Notes: generated by a model not told the origin, from the letters alone. 64,000 nt of DNA from Camillea tinctor (GCA_022578605.1 MU394052.1:1488001-1552000); one strand, 5' to 3'; numbered from the stretch's first letter, positions 1 to 10,608 are shown. Numbers and translations: made by a program.

Positions 1-472
1 TCACATTCACGTGAAACCCCATTACACTTCTCTCATCTATACTGTACACCCCCCTGCTCTTAACACCATCATGTCGTTGACTCACCAGGAGCTTGTTGTA
101 GACTGTTATAACAGGCTCATGTCGATGCAAGTGCATGACAAGTGTTTTACTTCAGCTCTCATCGCCGAGGTCAAGCATCTCCTCCGAGACAGCAAGTATT
201 GTAACCATGTTTTTGTTCTCGCCGACAATAAGTCTAGTTTTGGACTGAGAGACCTTCGAGCCGTTGAAAATCAGTTTATCAGGTCTCAGCTTGAGCTCCA
301 GAACATTACTGACCTTCCCAGATGCCTTGCCCAGGTTTCTGCCATTCTTGACTTTGTGTCTAACTTTTTTGCAAAGTCTAGCCCTCAAGACACCTTCTGC
401 CCCACCGTCTTTCTCTGGAAAAACCCCGAGAGCCCACGGATCTACAGTCTCTTCGTCTTTCTCACATGCAGC

Positions 473-3400
473 ATGGCTTCCCACTCCTACACTATTGAGC
501 AGTTACTCGGATTACGGCAAAGATTGCAAGCTTCCGACGCTGCACTTGAGGGACTGAAGAAAAGGCCCGAAATTGGTAAGGAATATTTTGCCCTCTGTTT
601 TTCTTCTTCTTTTTTGTTTGTTTATTTATTTATTTTAACATTTATGCTTGTATTTCTCCTTCCACCCCTCCATCCCTCTTGTACCTTCCTTACTACCAAC
701 CTAGCCAATTCTGTTTGTTAAATCCCTTGTTCTCTTCTCCTCCATCTCTTGCCTTGCTCTTCAGTCTTCAACTTAAACACACTTGATAACTCGAGCTCCT
801 CCTTCAACCCCTTCTTCCTTTCTTTTAATCTAATTCCCCCCCACTGGTATCACTGCCTTAACATATTCCTCTAGGTGATATTGTCAAGGGTACACTTGCT
901 GCTATGCCTCCCAACCAGCAAGCTCGCCGCCCAAAGAAAGCCAAGGAGGTCTCATCTACTGATAGTGATGAGATCCTTTTCCAAGGCAAAAAGCAAGCCG
1001 TCCAAGATGGTGGAGATATTCAATGGAAGTACCGCGGCCGTACCGGGTCCGAAGTCACTTCAAGCGAGCCCCTGTCGGCCCCTACCGGACTTCTTGCTCA
1101 ACAAAGTGAGGGATTCCAGAGATTCTTCAAAGCAGTTGCTTCTCCCACTCATGTTCGCGTCACAGCTGGCGGAAGAATCGTGCCCAACACCCGAGGCTCT
1201 GCATCTCCTACTGCCAAGTGGGACAAGGATCGAATCGTGCAGGAAGGACAAAATTCAGCAGAAGCTACTAAAGAAGGACAGCCCGAGATCGTCGCTAGTA
1301 CCGCTGGCCCAGCTCCCCCACCTCCCATGATGCAGCCTGTCTTCTCAGGCCACCCTGCTTTCTTCCACCATATGGGTTTGCCCATGCCTCTCTACCCTAT
1401 GCCTCCTGCGCTCCCTTGGGGCTATGGTATTCCACCCGGTCATGCTCCTCCCCCGAATGTGCCCCAACTTTTACCAGCTCCGAGTCAACAAAGCACTGCA
1501 ATTGCTTCGATCCATGGAAAGCCCGAGGATGATGGAGCTAAGAAGCCGAAGCCCGCTCCCGTCAAGATATCCCCTCCTGACCAGTTTGATCAAACCCGAC
1601 CTTTTGTTTTCAACGGCCATGTCTATCCTTCGACTATTACAGGACCTCCGCCTCATATGGCCCCATGCTTCCCAGGCCCCTATCTGCCTCCTGGTGTGAT
1701 TGGACACCCTGCTTTTGCTCCTGGCCGTTTCCAACCTATGCCTCACCCGTTATCTGCTGGCCCTGCACTTAGTTCAACCGGCCCTCAACCAGCTAGTGTT
1801 GGAGGTAGCTCTCAACACATTCAGCATCATCCGGGACCAAAACCGGCAGCTATGAATCCCATCACCTCGATCAGACCGAGTGAGATCACTAAGCGTCAAC
1901 TGGATACCCTCAGAGGATCTCTGCGATACTACGAGGACCAATTACAGTACAACAAGCATCAAATCGATGAGAAGGCAACTCAAACCCAGGCCCAAAATAT
2001 CAAGACAAAAATCGAGCAGTTCGAACAGAACTACAAAGCGCAGCTCGATTTTGAAGCCGCGCATTATCCCAAGTCCGAACAGAGCAACGATAATGCTCTC
2101 GCAGAGGTGCCCTACAAAACGCCTTCTAGACCCTCTAGCATGGTAGGCAACCGAACTGCGAGATCTAAGAGAGGCTCTATGGAATCGACTGGACGACCTT
2201 CACTGAGATATCCCAAGTCGATGGAACGAGGAAATAGACGCCCTTTCCCGGAGAGAAATCGACTGGCTGTTGGTATCAACTCGTCTAAGAGCAGCAACTC
2301 TCATCAAGCTTCTGTCGCGTTAGAAGCTTTGGAGGCACACATTCTGAACAAGCTCGACGAATCCGACCCACTCAAGAAGGCGGATGCGGCTCTGCTTCGC
2401 GGTGCTGCTTTGGCACCCCCGTTTCGCCCTGGCCCGAACCCTAATTTCCCCTTGCCTCGAAGTGAATGCAACCCACCCAATGCCCCCCAGTCGACCGGCG
2501 TAGGTGGTTATGGCCAGGGCCAATGGCAGCCTGGTTCTCTTCAGCAGAACCAGCGTGGTAGCTGGGAGACTATGCAATCTACAAGCACCTACCTCACTAG
2601 TGACTCAACTCCTGTAGAGGGACAGTTGGCTTCCGAGCAGTTCGGCCCAGGAGGATACTCAATCTCTCCATATCTGGTCGGAACATTGCCTCCGGGCATG
2701 AATCCTTACACCGCTCATGGCACTGACTATTTGTATTCGCGGGAGCTCACAGAAGAGGAAAAGCGTGCCCGACATATCTATTGGGGTGGAGTCTCAAGCA
2801 AGGGATTAGGGTTGCCCAAGTTCGACGGGAAGGACTTCTATCCTCCCTCTCCCATCAAGCTCAGAGAGAGCACGGGGCTCACTACCCCGGTTGGAGGTCG
2901 ACCGGTTCCGGTTGGATCCACGGAAGCCGATTACAACCTGCTCCCACAGTCTGCTAAGAACGACCCATTCCGCTCTACTCGAGAGGTTGACAGCATTCGT
3001 TCTCGTGAAGGCGGCCAGAAATTCAGCAAGGCTATCCCAATTGTGGCACCTAGTGATGCTGGTCGTGGCGATGCCAAGAAGGCCATGGCCAAAGATTCCG
3101 CCACTACTCCGAAAGTTGATGGCGATACTGGTGAAATTGAGAAGGCACTCAAGGACTGCAATGTATCTCCTGGAGGTAAGGGAGATGTAGAGACGGCCAA
3201 CGACAAGAAAGCCACCCCTCGTAGAGCTCTAGAGCGATCAAGGTATGTTGACAATATTTCTCTTCGCTAGCTCACATGGTGCTGACCCTACTTAGCAACA
3301 AGTCCAGTCATGATCTTTGGCAGACGATGTTGAAGAAAGGTTCGACCAGTGGTAACGTGCTGCCTAGTACAGTTTCCTCCACTACCGCTACGGGATACTT

Positions 3401-3644
3401 GCCCCAATACTTTGGACATGCAGCAGCATCCCTTGGCCCTGCCATCTCGAACCCCAATGGCTCTCCTGTGCGTCCTTCTTCCAATGGCAGCAAGCCCGTC
3501 GAGACAGACGCTGTCCAGGAGCCAGCGGAGAAAGTGGGAGAGAATTGCCCTCCGGGAGAAGCCCCTTCGGCGGATCAAGATGCCACCAAGGATCTCCAGG
3601 AACGCATGCTCCGAGATGCTGAGCGCCGTGGCGTGATTGGTTGA
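473..3644 (+). CDS. Pro-rich putative eIF4E-binding protein (4E-T/Eap1-like)
   Basis: Exons 473-575, 875-3242 and 3296-3644 give about 939 aa; both junctions keep phase (G|GT and AG|C). The N-terminus reads MASHSYTIEQLLGLRQRL, in which Y6-x4-L11-L12 is a perfect eIF4E-binding motif (YxxxxL-phi) followed by a basic stretch, the arrangement seen in 4E-T-type translational repressors. The rest is low complexity: a Pro/Met/Gly-rich part (about residues 180-330), a predicted coiled coil near 370-420 (EDQLQYNKHQIDEK), and Ser/Arg-rich tails, with no enzymatic domain. From the motif it would bind cap-bound eIF4E and repress or relocate mRNA; this is inference. The frame is open upstream with an ATG at 71, so a longer N-terminus is possible, but the residues before 473 look like leader. 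The gene is real with high confidence; the function is moderate. Confidence 0.8.
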
Positions 3645-4242
3645 GAATGGCAGTAAATGGCTAGAGAATGCTTCCTTGGCACATTTACTGTCGGAGACGC
3701 ATGTGATTCATATCATCGATGCGCTCCAGTTTTCGAGGTACGAGGAGAAATTGTTGATGCTCTATCATCGTCATCTCGATACTTTCATCTTTTGTACGAT
3801 TAACTGTATTTGTATGATGAATCGGCCCAGGGTATATTGATTTCTTTGTGGTTTTTTTTTCTTCGGCTCACTGGTATGGTATTTGAGGAACAGGTCTAAA
3901 GAAGACGCAGTTGATTTGTTTTACTCATGAGAGGATGATCGATGGATGATCACGATAATAGGTACTCTGGCAGGGTTGATATTGTTTGCACAGTTGACTC
4001 AAGGGCAAGGAGAGATGACAAAAGGAAGTTAGGTGTTGCAGCCACAATGGATGCAAGTAATAGTGATAGTTAGATTAAGATTGCAAAGGTAGTCCTAATG
4101 GCTAGATAACTTGCTTATTATTAAAAAATTCTGGCTCAGGTTCTCTTCTCTCCCTAGTGAATTAAATAGACGAGCGCAATATCAATATAACGTGAACAAC
4201 TTGAACCGCCATCCTATTCTCTATATAGATATCAATATATAT

Positions 4243-4277
<35 letters not shown>

Positions 4278-5429
4278 GATGGATTTAGTTGAGAACTATG
4301 AAGAAACATTCTCTTGAAATAATATGCCAGATCAATGCATGTTTTCATTCTTGTGCACCATCAGAAGCGGCTAGTGATCCAAAGGAAAACGGTTAATTTC
4401 TTCTAAAGATATATATATATACTACATATTAATCAGGTATGTACCTAATATAATACCTGGAAAATACTACAACGACATGTGCCTCACCATCAAACTTCCA
4501 GCCCCATACGGGGAATTTTTCAGGTCCCACCGAGGGCTGAAAGTCTGCAGGCGAGAGCGGAAGGAAAACTGGTGATTCATATAGTACAAGGTTCCCTCCT
4601 CCTCGGTTAAAAGGTTTGCTCTTCGCTAGTCGTATACCTCGAAAACCATGGGTCCTGTTTTTTTCAGATTGTGGTTGACGCGGAGATATCCTAGCGGTTT
4701 ATATTCATAAGGGTGGGAGAGGGGGGAGAGGTGGATTTGAACACTTCTGAGGCCTTTCTGGCTTTTCCTGGTATAGAGAGTCCCTTCTTTCCGTTGAGGA
4801 TGAATGTCTGCAGTGAAATTTACTTACCCGTGATATTGTGTAGGCATACTTGATACGACACTTCTTTCATCTTACGACGACGACCATTGACGGTCTAGTT
4901 CCTGCTAAGGATAGATCATGTGTATCCTGGGCATCTACGTGAAGAGCATAGGACAGACAGAAAGGTCTAGTGACAACCCGTGTAGATATCTGTTCGGGTT
5001 AGTAGTAGTAGAAGAGACATTCAGGGGACAATCACGGCTCGTCATAGCACAGAAAGTCATGTCAGGGCAGCAACAGGACTTCGGGATAAACCTCCCATGG
5101 AGCATTTCACAAGCAGAGTGTGAAATGGCCATTGTGTGCAGGGAATCGTTTCTTTCTTTTCTTCTCTGGTAGCAACGGTGGGTGCCGTGCGACTAGGATG
5201 CTGAGCATCGTGGGATCATCTATAGATGAAAGCCCAGTGTGGTTCCTCCCTCTCTTCCTTGACCTCCTTTTATGACGCTGAAACTGAGGGGGTATCCGTG
5301 TAGACGCCATAACTTCCTGTACCCCTTTTTTTCTTCTCCTTGAAGTACTCTAAGCAGAAATCGAGAGGGATGGCTCTCAACGGCCACCCGTACCCCAGAA
5401 GTTAATCCGTGAGAAAAGATACGACGAGT
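3645..5429. other. Intergenic, 1.8 kb
   Basis: This is the shared 3' side of the eIF4E-binding-type gene (+) and the L26 gene (-). It contains short AT-rich stretches and a (TA)n run. The open frames at 4918-5172 and on the opposite strand lack homology I recognise and splice signals, so I see no gene here. Confidence 0.5.
4246..4274. repeat. (TA)n microsatellite
   Basis: An uninterrupted TA dinucleotide run of about 29 nt, within an AT-rich patch that also contains imperfect ATATAG units. Confidence 0.9.
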
Positions 5430-5993
5430 TTATTTGGAAGCAGCCTTGCCCTTGGTTCGCAGCTCACGGCCAGCCTTTATGCGCTCCAGAATGTTCTCGC
5501 GGTCCTTATCGAGCTTGAGCTTCTGGATGACGACGTTGCTGGGGTGGATGCCGAGGGGAACGCTCTGGCCAGAAACCTTCTCGCGGGTGACACGCTCAAT
5601 GTGGATCTGGTACTTGAGACGGTAGACCGAGGTGACCTTGCCCTCACGGCCCTTGTGGGAGCCCCGGACGATGACGACCTCGTCATCCTTGCGGATGGGG
5701 ATGCTGCGGACCTAAAGCGAAGGTCAGGAATAAAGCTATTAAATGGAAGTTATGCACTGTAGCTTACGTTGTACTTCTCACGCAGCTCCTTGCTGAGAGA
5801 GGCGCTCATGATGTTGCGGCGGATGCTCGAGGGGGCGCTGAAGTGCGCCTTTCTCGACTTGCGTCGCGAGCTAGCGATATCTATATTTCATGAAAATAAT
5901 TAGTTTAAGACATTCTAAACCGGTAATAATAATAATGGTAATAAAAATAAAGATATGTAATGGAAAAAACATACTGGAGTTGACCTTCGTCAT
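5430..5993 (-). CDS. rpl26: 60S ribosomal protein L26 (uL24)
   Basis: Exons (read on the minus strand) 5975-5993, 5768-5880 and 5430-5711 give 137 aa, the usual size of eukaryotic L26. The product starts [20 protein letters not shown], followed by the conserved [19 protein letters not shown] and a KOW motif ([19 protein letters not shown]), and ends in a Lys-rich tail. uL24 binds 25S/5.8S rRNA beside the polypeptide exit tunnel. The first exon is only 19 nt (six codons and one base), the common design of fungal ribosomal protein genes. It is transcribed divergently from COA1; a CCCTAA-type box lies about 150 bp upstream of the start. Confidence 0.95.
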
Positions 5994-6463
5994 CTTGTCG
6001 GTGGGCGTTGGGCGTTGGGTGACCGGATCGATTTGTCTGGAGTTGAATGGGAGACTTGGGCGAGGAAAAGAAAAAAAAGAAGTTTCGTTAATTGTTAATT
6101 GCAGAAAGTTGCGGAGAGTTGGAAAAAAAATTGGTGTGGGCCAAGAACCCTAACTGGTCCAAGCTTCCTTGCCTACTTATCAAGCGATAAAGGGTTCTCT
6201 CAGTGCTGTGGCTGGTTACGAACTAATAAAGTGGCTTTGCAGTTTTAGTGTTTGCATTAGCCCCATTTCAGTGCCTAAAGCTCTGAACTACCTAATACAA
6301 GCTTCCAGACTAGAGGGGGAAACAGGACCCACTTCTCACCTAACCTTACGCTCTTATAGTGGGATGATACTTTAACTTCTGGTTCTTTTCCTTGAGACTC
6401 AAGACCGAGGATTATAATATATTCATAGAGATCCCATACCAATTGGCAAAAAATAAAAATAAT
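5994..6463. promoter_or_regulatory. Divergent promoter, L26 / COA1
   Basis: A 470-bp region between two divergent starts. It contains AACCCTAAC at 6146-6154 and ACCTAACCTTACG at 6338-6350, the second repeated exactly in the uL3m/CCDC25 divergent promoter. No gene is seen in it. Confidence 0.6.
6146..6154. promoter_or_regulatory. Telobox / Tbf1-type element
   Basis: The sequence AACCCTAAC contains CCCTAA, the reverse complement of TTAGGG. Tbf1-family factors bind TTAGGG and are known to drive ribosomal protein genes in several ascomycetes. It lies about 150 bp upstream of the L26 start codon, a sensible position. The match is short, so chance is possible. Confidence 0.4.
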
Positions 6464-7243
6464 ATGTTATCGAGGTTAGTGCGGCGAAGGGCACTGCGCT
6501 CATTCCGTGGTAGTTCTGCTACACCACTATCACCACCCACAAGTCGGATACCGGCGCGAATACAACGACGGACCTTGATAGCAGCACCCAAACCGGGCGA
6601 TGGACCGCTGATGGAACGACGACCGGACCGGGCTCTTCCCGGTGAGTTCCCCGTATTTACACACATTACTTCCTATTATATATATATAACAAAAGTACTC
6701 TACCTAAAAAACTAACATCATCTTCTCCCCTCTTTCCCCTAAATGAAAGAAATCCAAACCTTCCGGTGGGGGCGCACGCTGCCCATCTTCCTGGCGCTGA
6801 TCGCGGCGTCGAGCGTGGCGATATTCAACTACCAGAAGATGTCGAGCCCGGTGGTGGCGTCGACGCTGTACGCGCTGCGGACGTCGGCGCGGGCGCGGGC
6901 GGTGCTGGGCGACGAGATCTACTTCAAGCAGCAGATCCCGTGGATCTCGGGCGAGATGAACCAGCTGCGCGGGCGCATCGACGTGCGGTTCCCCGTGCGC
7001 GGCACCCGCGGCGAGGCCGTCATGCGCTTCGCCAGCTTCCGCCCCACCCCCAAGGGCGTCTTCGAGACCACCGAGTGGAGCCTCGAGACCCCCGACGGCA
7101 GGCGCGTCGATCTGCTCGACGGCGCGGACGGGGACCCCTTCCGCGGCATGGTGGATGGCGGCGCGGACGAGGATGTGGTGGCGGTGGTGGACGAGAAGGC
7201 GGCGGCGGCGCAGACGAGGGGTTTCAGACAGCAGATTAAGTAG
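6464..7243 (+). CDS. coa1: Cytochrome c oxidase assembly factor COA1
   Basis: Exons 6464-6641 and 6750-7243 (junction G|AA, phase 1) give 223 aa. COA1 is an inner-membrane mitochondrial protein that helps early Cox1 maturation with Mss51 and Shy1. The Arg-rich N-terminus (MLSRLVRRRALRSFRG) is a mitochondrial targeting sequence. A transmembrane helix near residues 72-85 (LPIFLALIAASSVAIF) is followed by the family signature NYQKMSSPVVASTLYALR and LGDEIYFKQQIPWISGEMN. The C-terminal tail is acidic and Ala-rich and looks poorly conserved. Exon 2 is strikingly GC-rich at third positions compared with exon 1. It is convergent with the uL3m gene. Confidence 0.92.
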
Positions 7244-7599
7244 AAACGCAGCGAAGGGTTCTGGCAAGACTACGTGGGACTGGCATTCAGGAGGAGGGTT
7301 CTGCTAAAATAGAAAACCTACTCTTCTCTATCTAGCATGGATGGGTATATTGTGTGGGATCACTGGTCTGCTTTAAGCTAAGATAATGCCGACTACATTG
7401 CCTCCCTATTTACAGAGAAAATAAAGCAGTGTATAGGACAATGCTTCGGAATTCCAAGGGGGGTCGTCTAAGGAAAATTATATGTACATCATCATCACAC
7501 ACATATCAATGTATATAGTACAAAATCAAAAAGCGGACACACTAGTTGTTTTTTTTTCGTCTCTTTTCTTTTCTTTCCTTCTTTTATTTTATTTTATTA
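7244..7599. other. Convergent intergenic, COA1 / uL3m
   Basis: 356 bp holding the 3' untranslated regions of two convergent genes. A T/C-rich run at about 7550-7600 sits immediately beyond the uL3m stop codon. No gene or repeat of note. Confidence 0.5.
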
Positions 7600-8643
7600 T
7601 TACAGAGCCTCTGCTATGCGACCCTCCTTCCTCAACTCTTTAAGATGCTCGTGTCTCTGCTGCGCAAGCCGCAGTCTATTCTCATGACCCTTGTTGCGCT
7701 CTAATAGCAAGCGCTTCGCCTTGTCGAGGAAGGTCTCGACGGGGGGCGGCTTCTTGATGGCGTCAGCGATCTTGACGACGCAGCCCTTAGGGCCGGCGAC
7801 GTGGCCGTTGACGACCACAATGCCCATCTCGTTGTCGACCTTGAGCACGCGCAGGTTCTGGATCGTCACGCGCTCGTTGCCCATGCGTCCGGGCATCTTC
7901 TTTCCAGGATGCACACGCGAACCGCCGCCCTGACTGGGACCCGTCGTACCGATCGTGCGGTGGTTCTTGGAGTTACCGTGGCTGGCCTCCTGACCCGCGA
8001 ACCCGTGCCGCTTCATACCACCCGCGAAACCCATACCGCGGCTGTTGCTGCGGGCGTCGACGAACTGGCCCACCTTGAACCAGTCGGGGTGCATCTGTAT
8101 GCCCACGGGCAGCAGGCCGTTCTGGTCGCGCACCCGGAACTCGGACAGGTGCTGCTTCGGGGGCAGGCCCGTGGACTCGTAGTAGCCCAGCAGCGGGGCC
8201 GTCGTGTTGGCCGCGGTCTTGTTCCCGCACCCGAGCTGCACGGCCCAGTACCCGTTCTTAGCCCGCGTCTTAACCGCTACCACCTCGCACTGGTCCATCT
8301 GCAGGATCGTACAAGGAATTCGCCTCCCCTTTTGGGTAAACATGGCCGACACGCCCTTCTTCGTCGCCAACACTCCCGACCGCAACGGGGTCGACTGTGC
8401 TTTCCGGGCCAATGCCGCCGCTGGGCCGGTGGTCGGGGCCGGAAGGCCGGCAGTGACCTGGTTGAATCGGGTGGGTTTCCCGCGCGGGGGCGCCGTGTTC
8501 CAGCCGTATTTGACCCCTCGCTTGGCTGTTCGCGGCAATAGTAGGGTTTGTCGTGGTGTGATGAGGGTTTGGGATGCTGCGGCTGTTGTCGAACTCGTCG
8601 AGGTTAGGGCCGTCGCCCAGCGGGCTGGCAGTCGAGGTGCCAT
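7600..8643 (-). CDS. mrpl9: Mitochondrial large-subunit ribosomal protein uL3m
   Basis: A single uninterrupted frame of 347 aa, the size of fungal uL3m (yeast Mrpl9). After a Ser/Thr/Arg-rich mitochondrial presequence the uL3 fold is evident: KKGVSAMFTQKGRRIPCTI, the GYYESTGLPPKQHLSEFRV segment, and the diagnostic loop GFAGGMKRHGFAGQEASHG followed by GGGSRVHPGKKMPGRMGNE, which reaches toward the peptidyl-transferase centre. It ends in a basic helix. It acts in the mitochondrial matrix as part of the 54S subunit. It is divergent from the CCDC25-like gene. The ATG at 8643 is chosen because it gives a complete presequence. Confidence 0.95.
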   Translation of the reverse strand: MAPRLPARWATALTSTSSTTAAASQTLITPRQTLLLPRTAKRGVKYGWNTAPPRGKPTRFNQVTAGLPAPTTGPAAALARKAQSTPLRSGVLATKKGVSAMFTQKGRRIPCTILQMDQCEVVAVKTRAKNGYWAVQLGCGNKTAANTTAPLLGYYESTGLPPKQHLSEFRVRDQNGLLPVGIQMHPDWFKVGQFVDARSNSRGMGFAGGMKRHGFAGQEASHGNSKNHRTIGTTGPSQGGGSRVHPGKKMPGRMGNERVTIQNLRVLKVDNEMGIVVVNGHVAGPKGCVVKIADAIKKPPPVETFLDKAKRLLLERNKGHENRLRLAQQRHEHLKELRKEGRIAEAL

Positions 8644-9200
8644 TGTATTTCTTTTCTTTTTCTTCTTTTTTTACCCCCTCCTTGTTCAATGCCCACCAAT
8701 TCACCTACTTGATGTAGGCTTTGAGCTGGGCCGGGGCCGAGCCGAGAGGAATGTGGATTGTGCCTCGAATTAGGGGGGCAGGCGTAGATAGTGGTGAGTA
8801 GGTTTTGGTTGTTATAGAGAAAGAGAAGGATAAGAACAAGGCAGTACAAGACCAAGACTAGAGCTTCCTTCCTTCAACCCGCTGCTGATCGAAAAATTCA
8901 AGTGGGTCCAATTGACAATCGACTTATACTTTATCAGGTGTCACCACTAACCTAACTTAATCTACCTAACCTTACGGGCCAGCGGGCACTGCAGCGGGCA
9001 GACGCTTGGACCACTCGGTTTTAATCTGGGGAATCTCCAAGTTATCAGCTCTTACAAGCTGGGCCGTGAATTGAGGCCCCAACTTCGAAAGTCAAAATAT
9101 TGATTTCCATTTTGATACAGGAAAAAGATAAGCCAAAAAGAGAAAAATAAACTTGCAATTTTTATTTATCTTCACATTTACTAATTCCACATAATTCAAG
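8644..9200. promoter_or_regulatory. Divergent promoter, uL3m / CCDC25-like
   Basis: 557 bp. ACCTAACCTTACG occurs at 8964-8976, identical over 13 nt to a site in the L26/COA1 promoter, with a second CTAAC just upstream (8948-8956). No coding region seen. Confidence 0.55.
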
Positions 9201-10254
9201 ATGGTTTATTATTTCACCTCCAATGTGGTCGATCCTCCTGCCTTCGTCTACGTGGGTAAGGATAAATTTGAAAGTGGGTTGTCCTCGTCCTCCCCGTCCT
9301 CCCCGGGCCGGTCATATTAATCTTCGGCCTCGTCTGCAAGTTTTGAGTTATATGTGTTATTAATACATTTCTTGTGGGAGCAGATGAGGAGTTGATTAAA
9401 TATGGCTGGGAAGAAGATGTATGGTAAGTTTCCACTAGTTACTTTTTTAAAAAAAAGAAAAGAAAAAAGAAATACAAGGACAATATATTCATGCTTATTT
9501 TTCTTATTCTAGGGTATGAGGTCTCCTTTTCATAAAACATCTTTATTTTATTTTACATATAATATGAGAAGCCTCACATGAATAACAACGTAACTCGTCG
9601 GAGGTTTGGTCATACTACAGTTCCACGTGGATAAGCTCTCGAGCGCGCACATCTACCTCCGGCTGCGGGAGGGCGACACGTGGGAGGACATACCGAAGGA
9701 CCTCCTGACCGACCTGGCTCAGCTGACCAAGGCGAACTCGATCGAGGGCAACAAGAAGGACAACATCACCATCATCTACACGCCCTGGTCGAACCTCAAG
9801 AAGGACGGCAGCATGGCCGCCGGCCAAGTCAGCTTCAAGGACCAGCGCCGCGTCAAGAAGATCCTCGTGACCCAGCGCGAGAACCCCATCGTCAACCGCC
9901 TCAACAAGACCCGTGTCGAGAAGCAGCCCGACCTCATGCAGGAGAAGGAGGAACACCTGCGCCAGCTGCGGAAGCGCGATCAGGCTGCCCAACAGCAGCG
10001 GGTTAGTCTCTCTCCCCCCTTCACTTTATATCCTTATAGTCCCATAAGTAAGTAAGTCTATCATGCTAACGACACATTTCCTTTTCACTTTTCTCCCATA
10101 TATATAGAAGAAAGAAGAGGCCCGGATAGCAAAAGAGCGCCAGGAGAAGAAGTGGCAGAAGGACCACGCCTATGATGAGCTGTTCAGCGAGGAGAATATG
10201 GAAGGATCTAGCAACCAGAACCGATCGGAGAATTGGGAGGAGGATTTTATGTAG
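9201..10254 (+). CDS. CCDC25-like NFACT-R (DUF814) protein
   Basis: Exons 9201-9273, 9384-9423, 9513 (a single base), 9621-10001 and 10108-10254 give 213 aa. The product follows the CCDC25 family from end to end: [40 protein letters not shown], then YTPWSNLKK and a Lys/Glu-rich helical tail ending ENWEEDFM. The NFACT-R domain (about 1-130) is related to ribosome-quality-control Rqc2/NEMF; the animal protein has also been reported as a DNA sensor, and the fungal role is unknown to me. To keep the conserved DVWFHVD frame, the Trp codon must be built as TG|G|TTC from three exons, with one G between TTCTAG and GTATGAG. The family assignment is very sure; the micro-exon is an inference. Confidence 0.88.
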
Positions 10255-10298
10255 TGTTTTCCATTTTTTTGCTCTCTCTAAGAATAAGTGAAAAAGAA

Positions 10299-10458
10299 GG
10301 GGGGGGGGGGGGGGGGGGGGGGATGAAAAAGTGGCGAATAAAGGGCGACGAGAAAAAAAAAATTGGGTGAAGGGGTTATGTGTAAAAATGATAAACGAGT
10401 ATTTTGTTACATTTTGNNNNNNNNNNTCCTCCCCCCCCTCCCCCCCCCCCCCCCCCCG

Positions 10459-10512
<54 letters not shown>

Positions 10513-10608
10513 CCATGAAAAAGGTGCGAAGAAAGGGAGACGAGAAAAACAAAATAGGGTGAAGGCGTTATGAGTATCAATGATAAACGAGTATTTTCTT
10601 CCTTTTTG
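10299..10608. repeat. Homopolymer tracts and 94-nt direct duplication flanking an assembly gap
   Basis: A G run (10299-10322) is followed by a 94-nt segment (10323-10416), a 10-base N gap (10417-10426), an 80-nt C-rich run (about 10428-10513) and a second 94-nt segment (10515-10608). The two segments align without indels and with roughly 13 mismatches (counted by eye), both beginning ATGAAAAAG and sharing TGATAAACGAGTATTTT. A single locus assembled twice around an unreadable G/C homopolymer is the simplest explanation. Confidence 0.85.
10417..10426. other. Assembly gap (N10)
   Basis: Ten undetermined bases at the edge of the C homopolymer; the true length is unknown. Confidence 0.99.

Noticed and set aside
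4918..5172. 84-aa open frame
   Set aside because: No recognisable family, no splice context, overlaps an equally long antisense frame; likely chance.
5409..5762. 117-aa plus-strand frame
   Set aside because: Lies antisense to the L26 gene, whose product is unmistakable.
6704..7267. 187-aa minus-strand frame
   Set aside because: Antisense of COA1 exon 2, where high GC at third positions removes stops.
7801..8541. 246-aa plus-strand frame
   Set aside because: Antisense of the GC-rich uL3m gene; the sense protein is conserved along its full length.
10331..10573. Open frame with poly-Pro run
   Set aside because: Crosses the N gap and the C homopolymer; coding potential comes only from the homopolymer.
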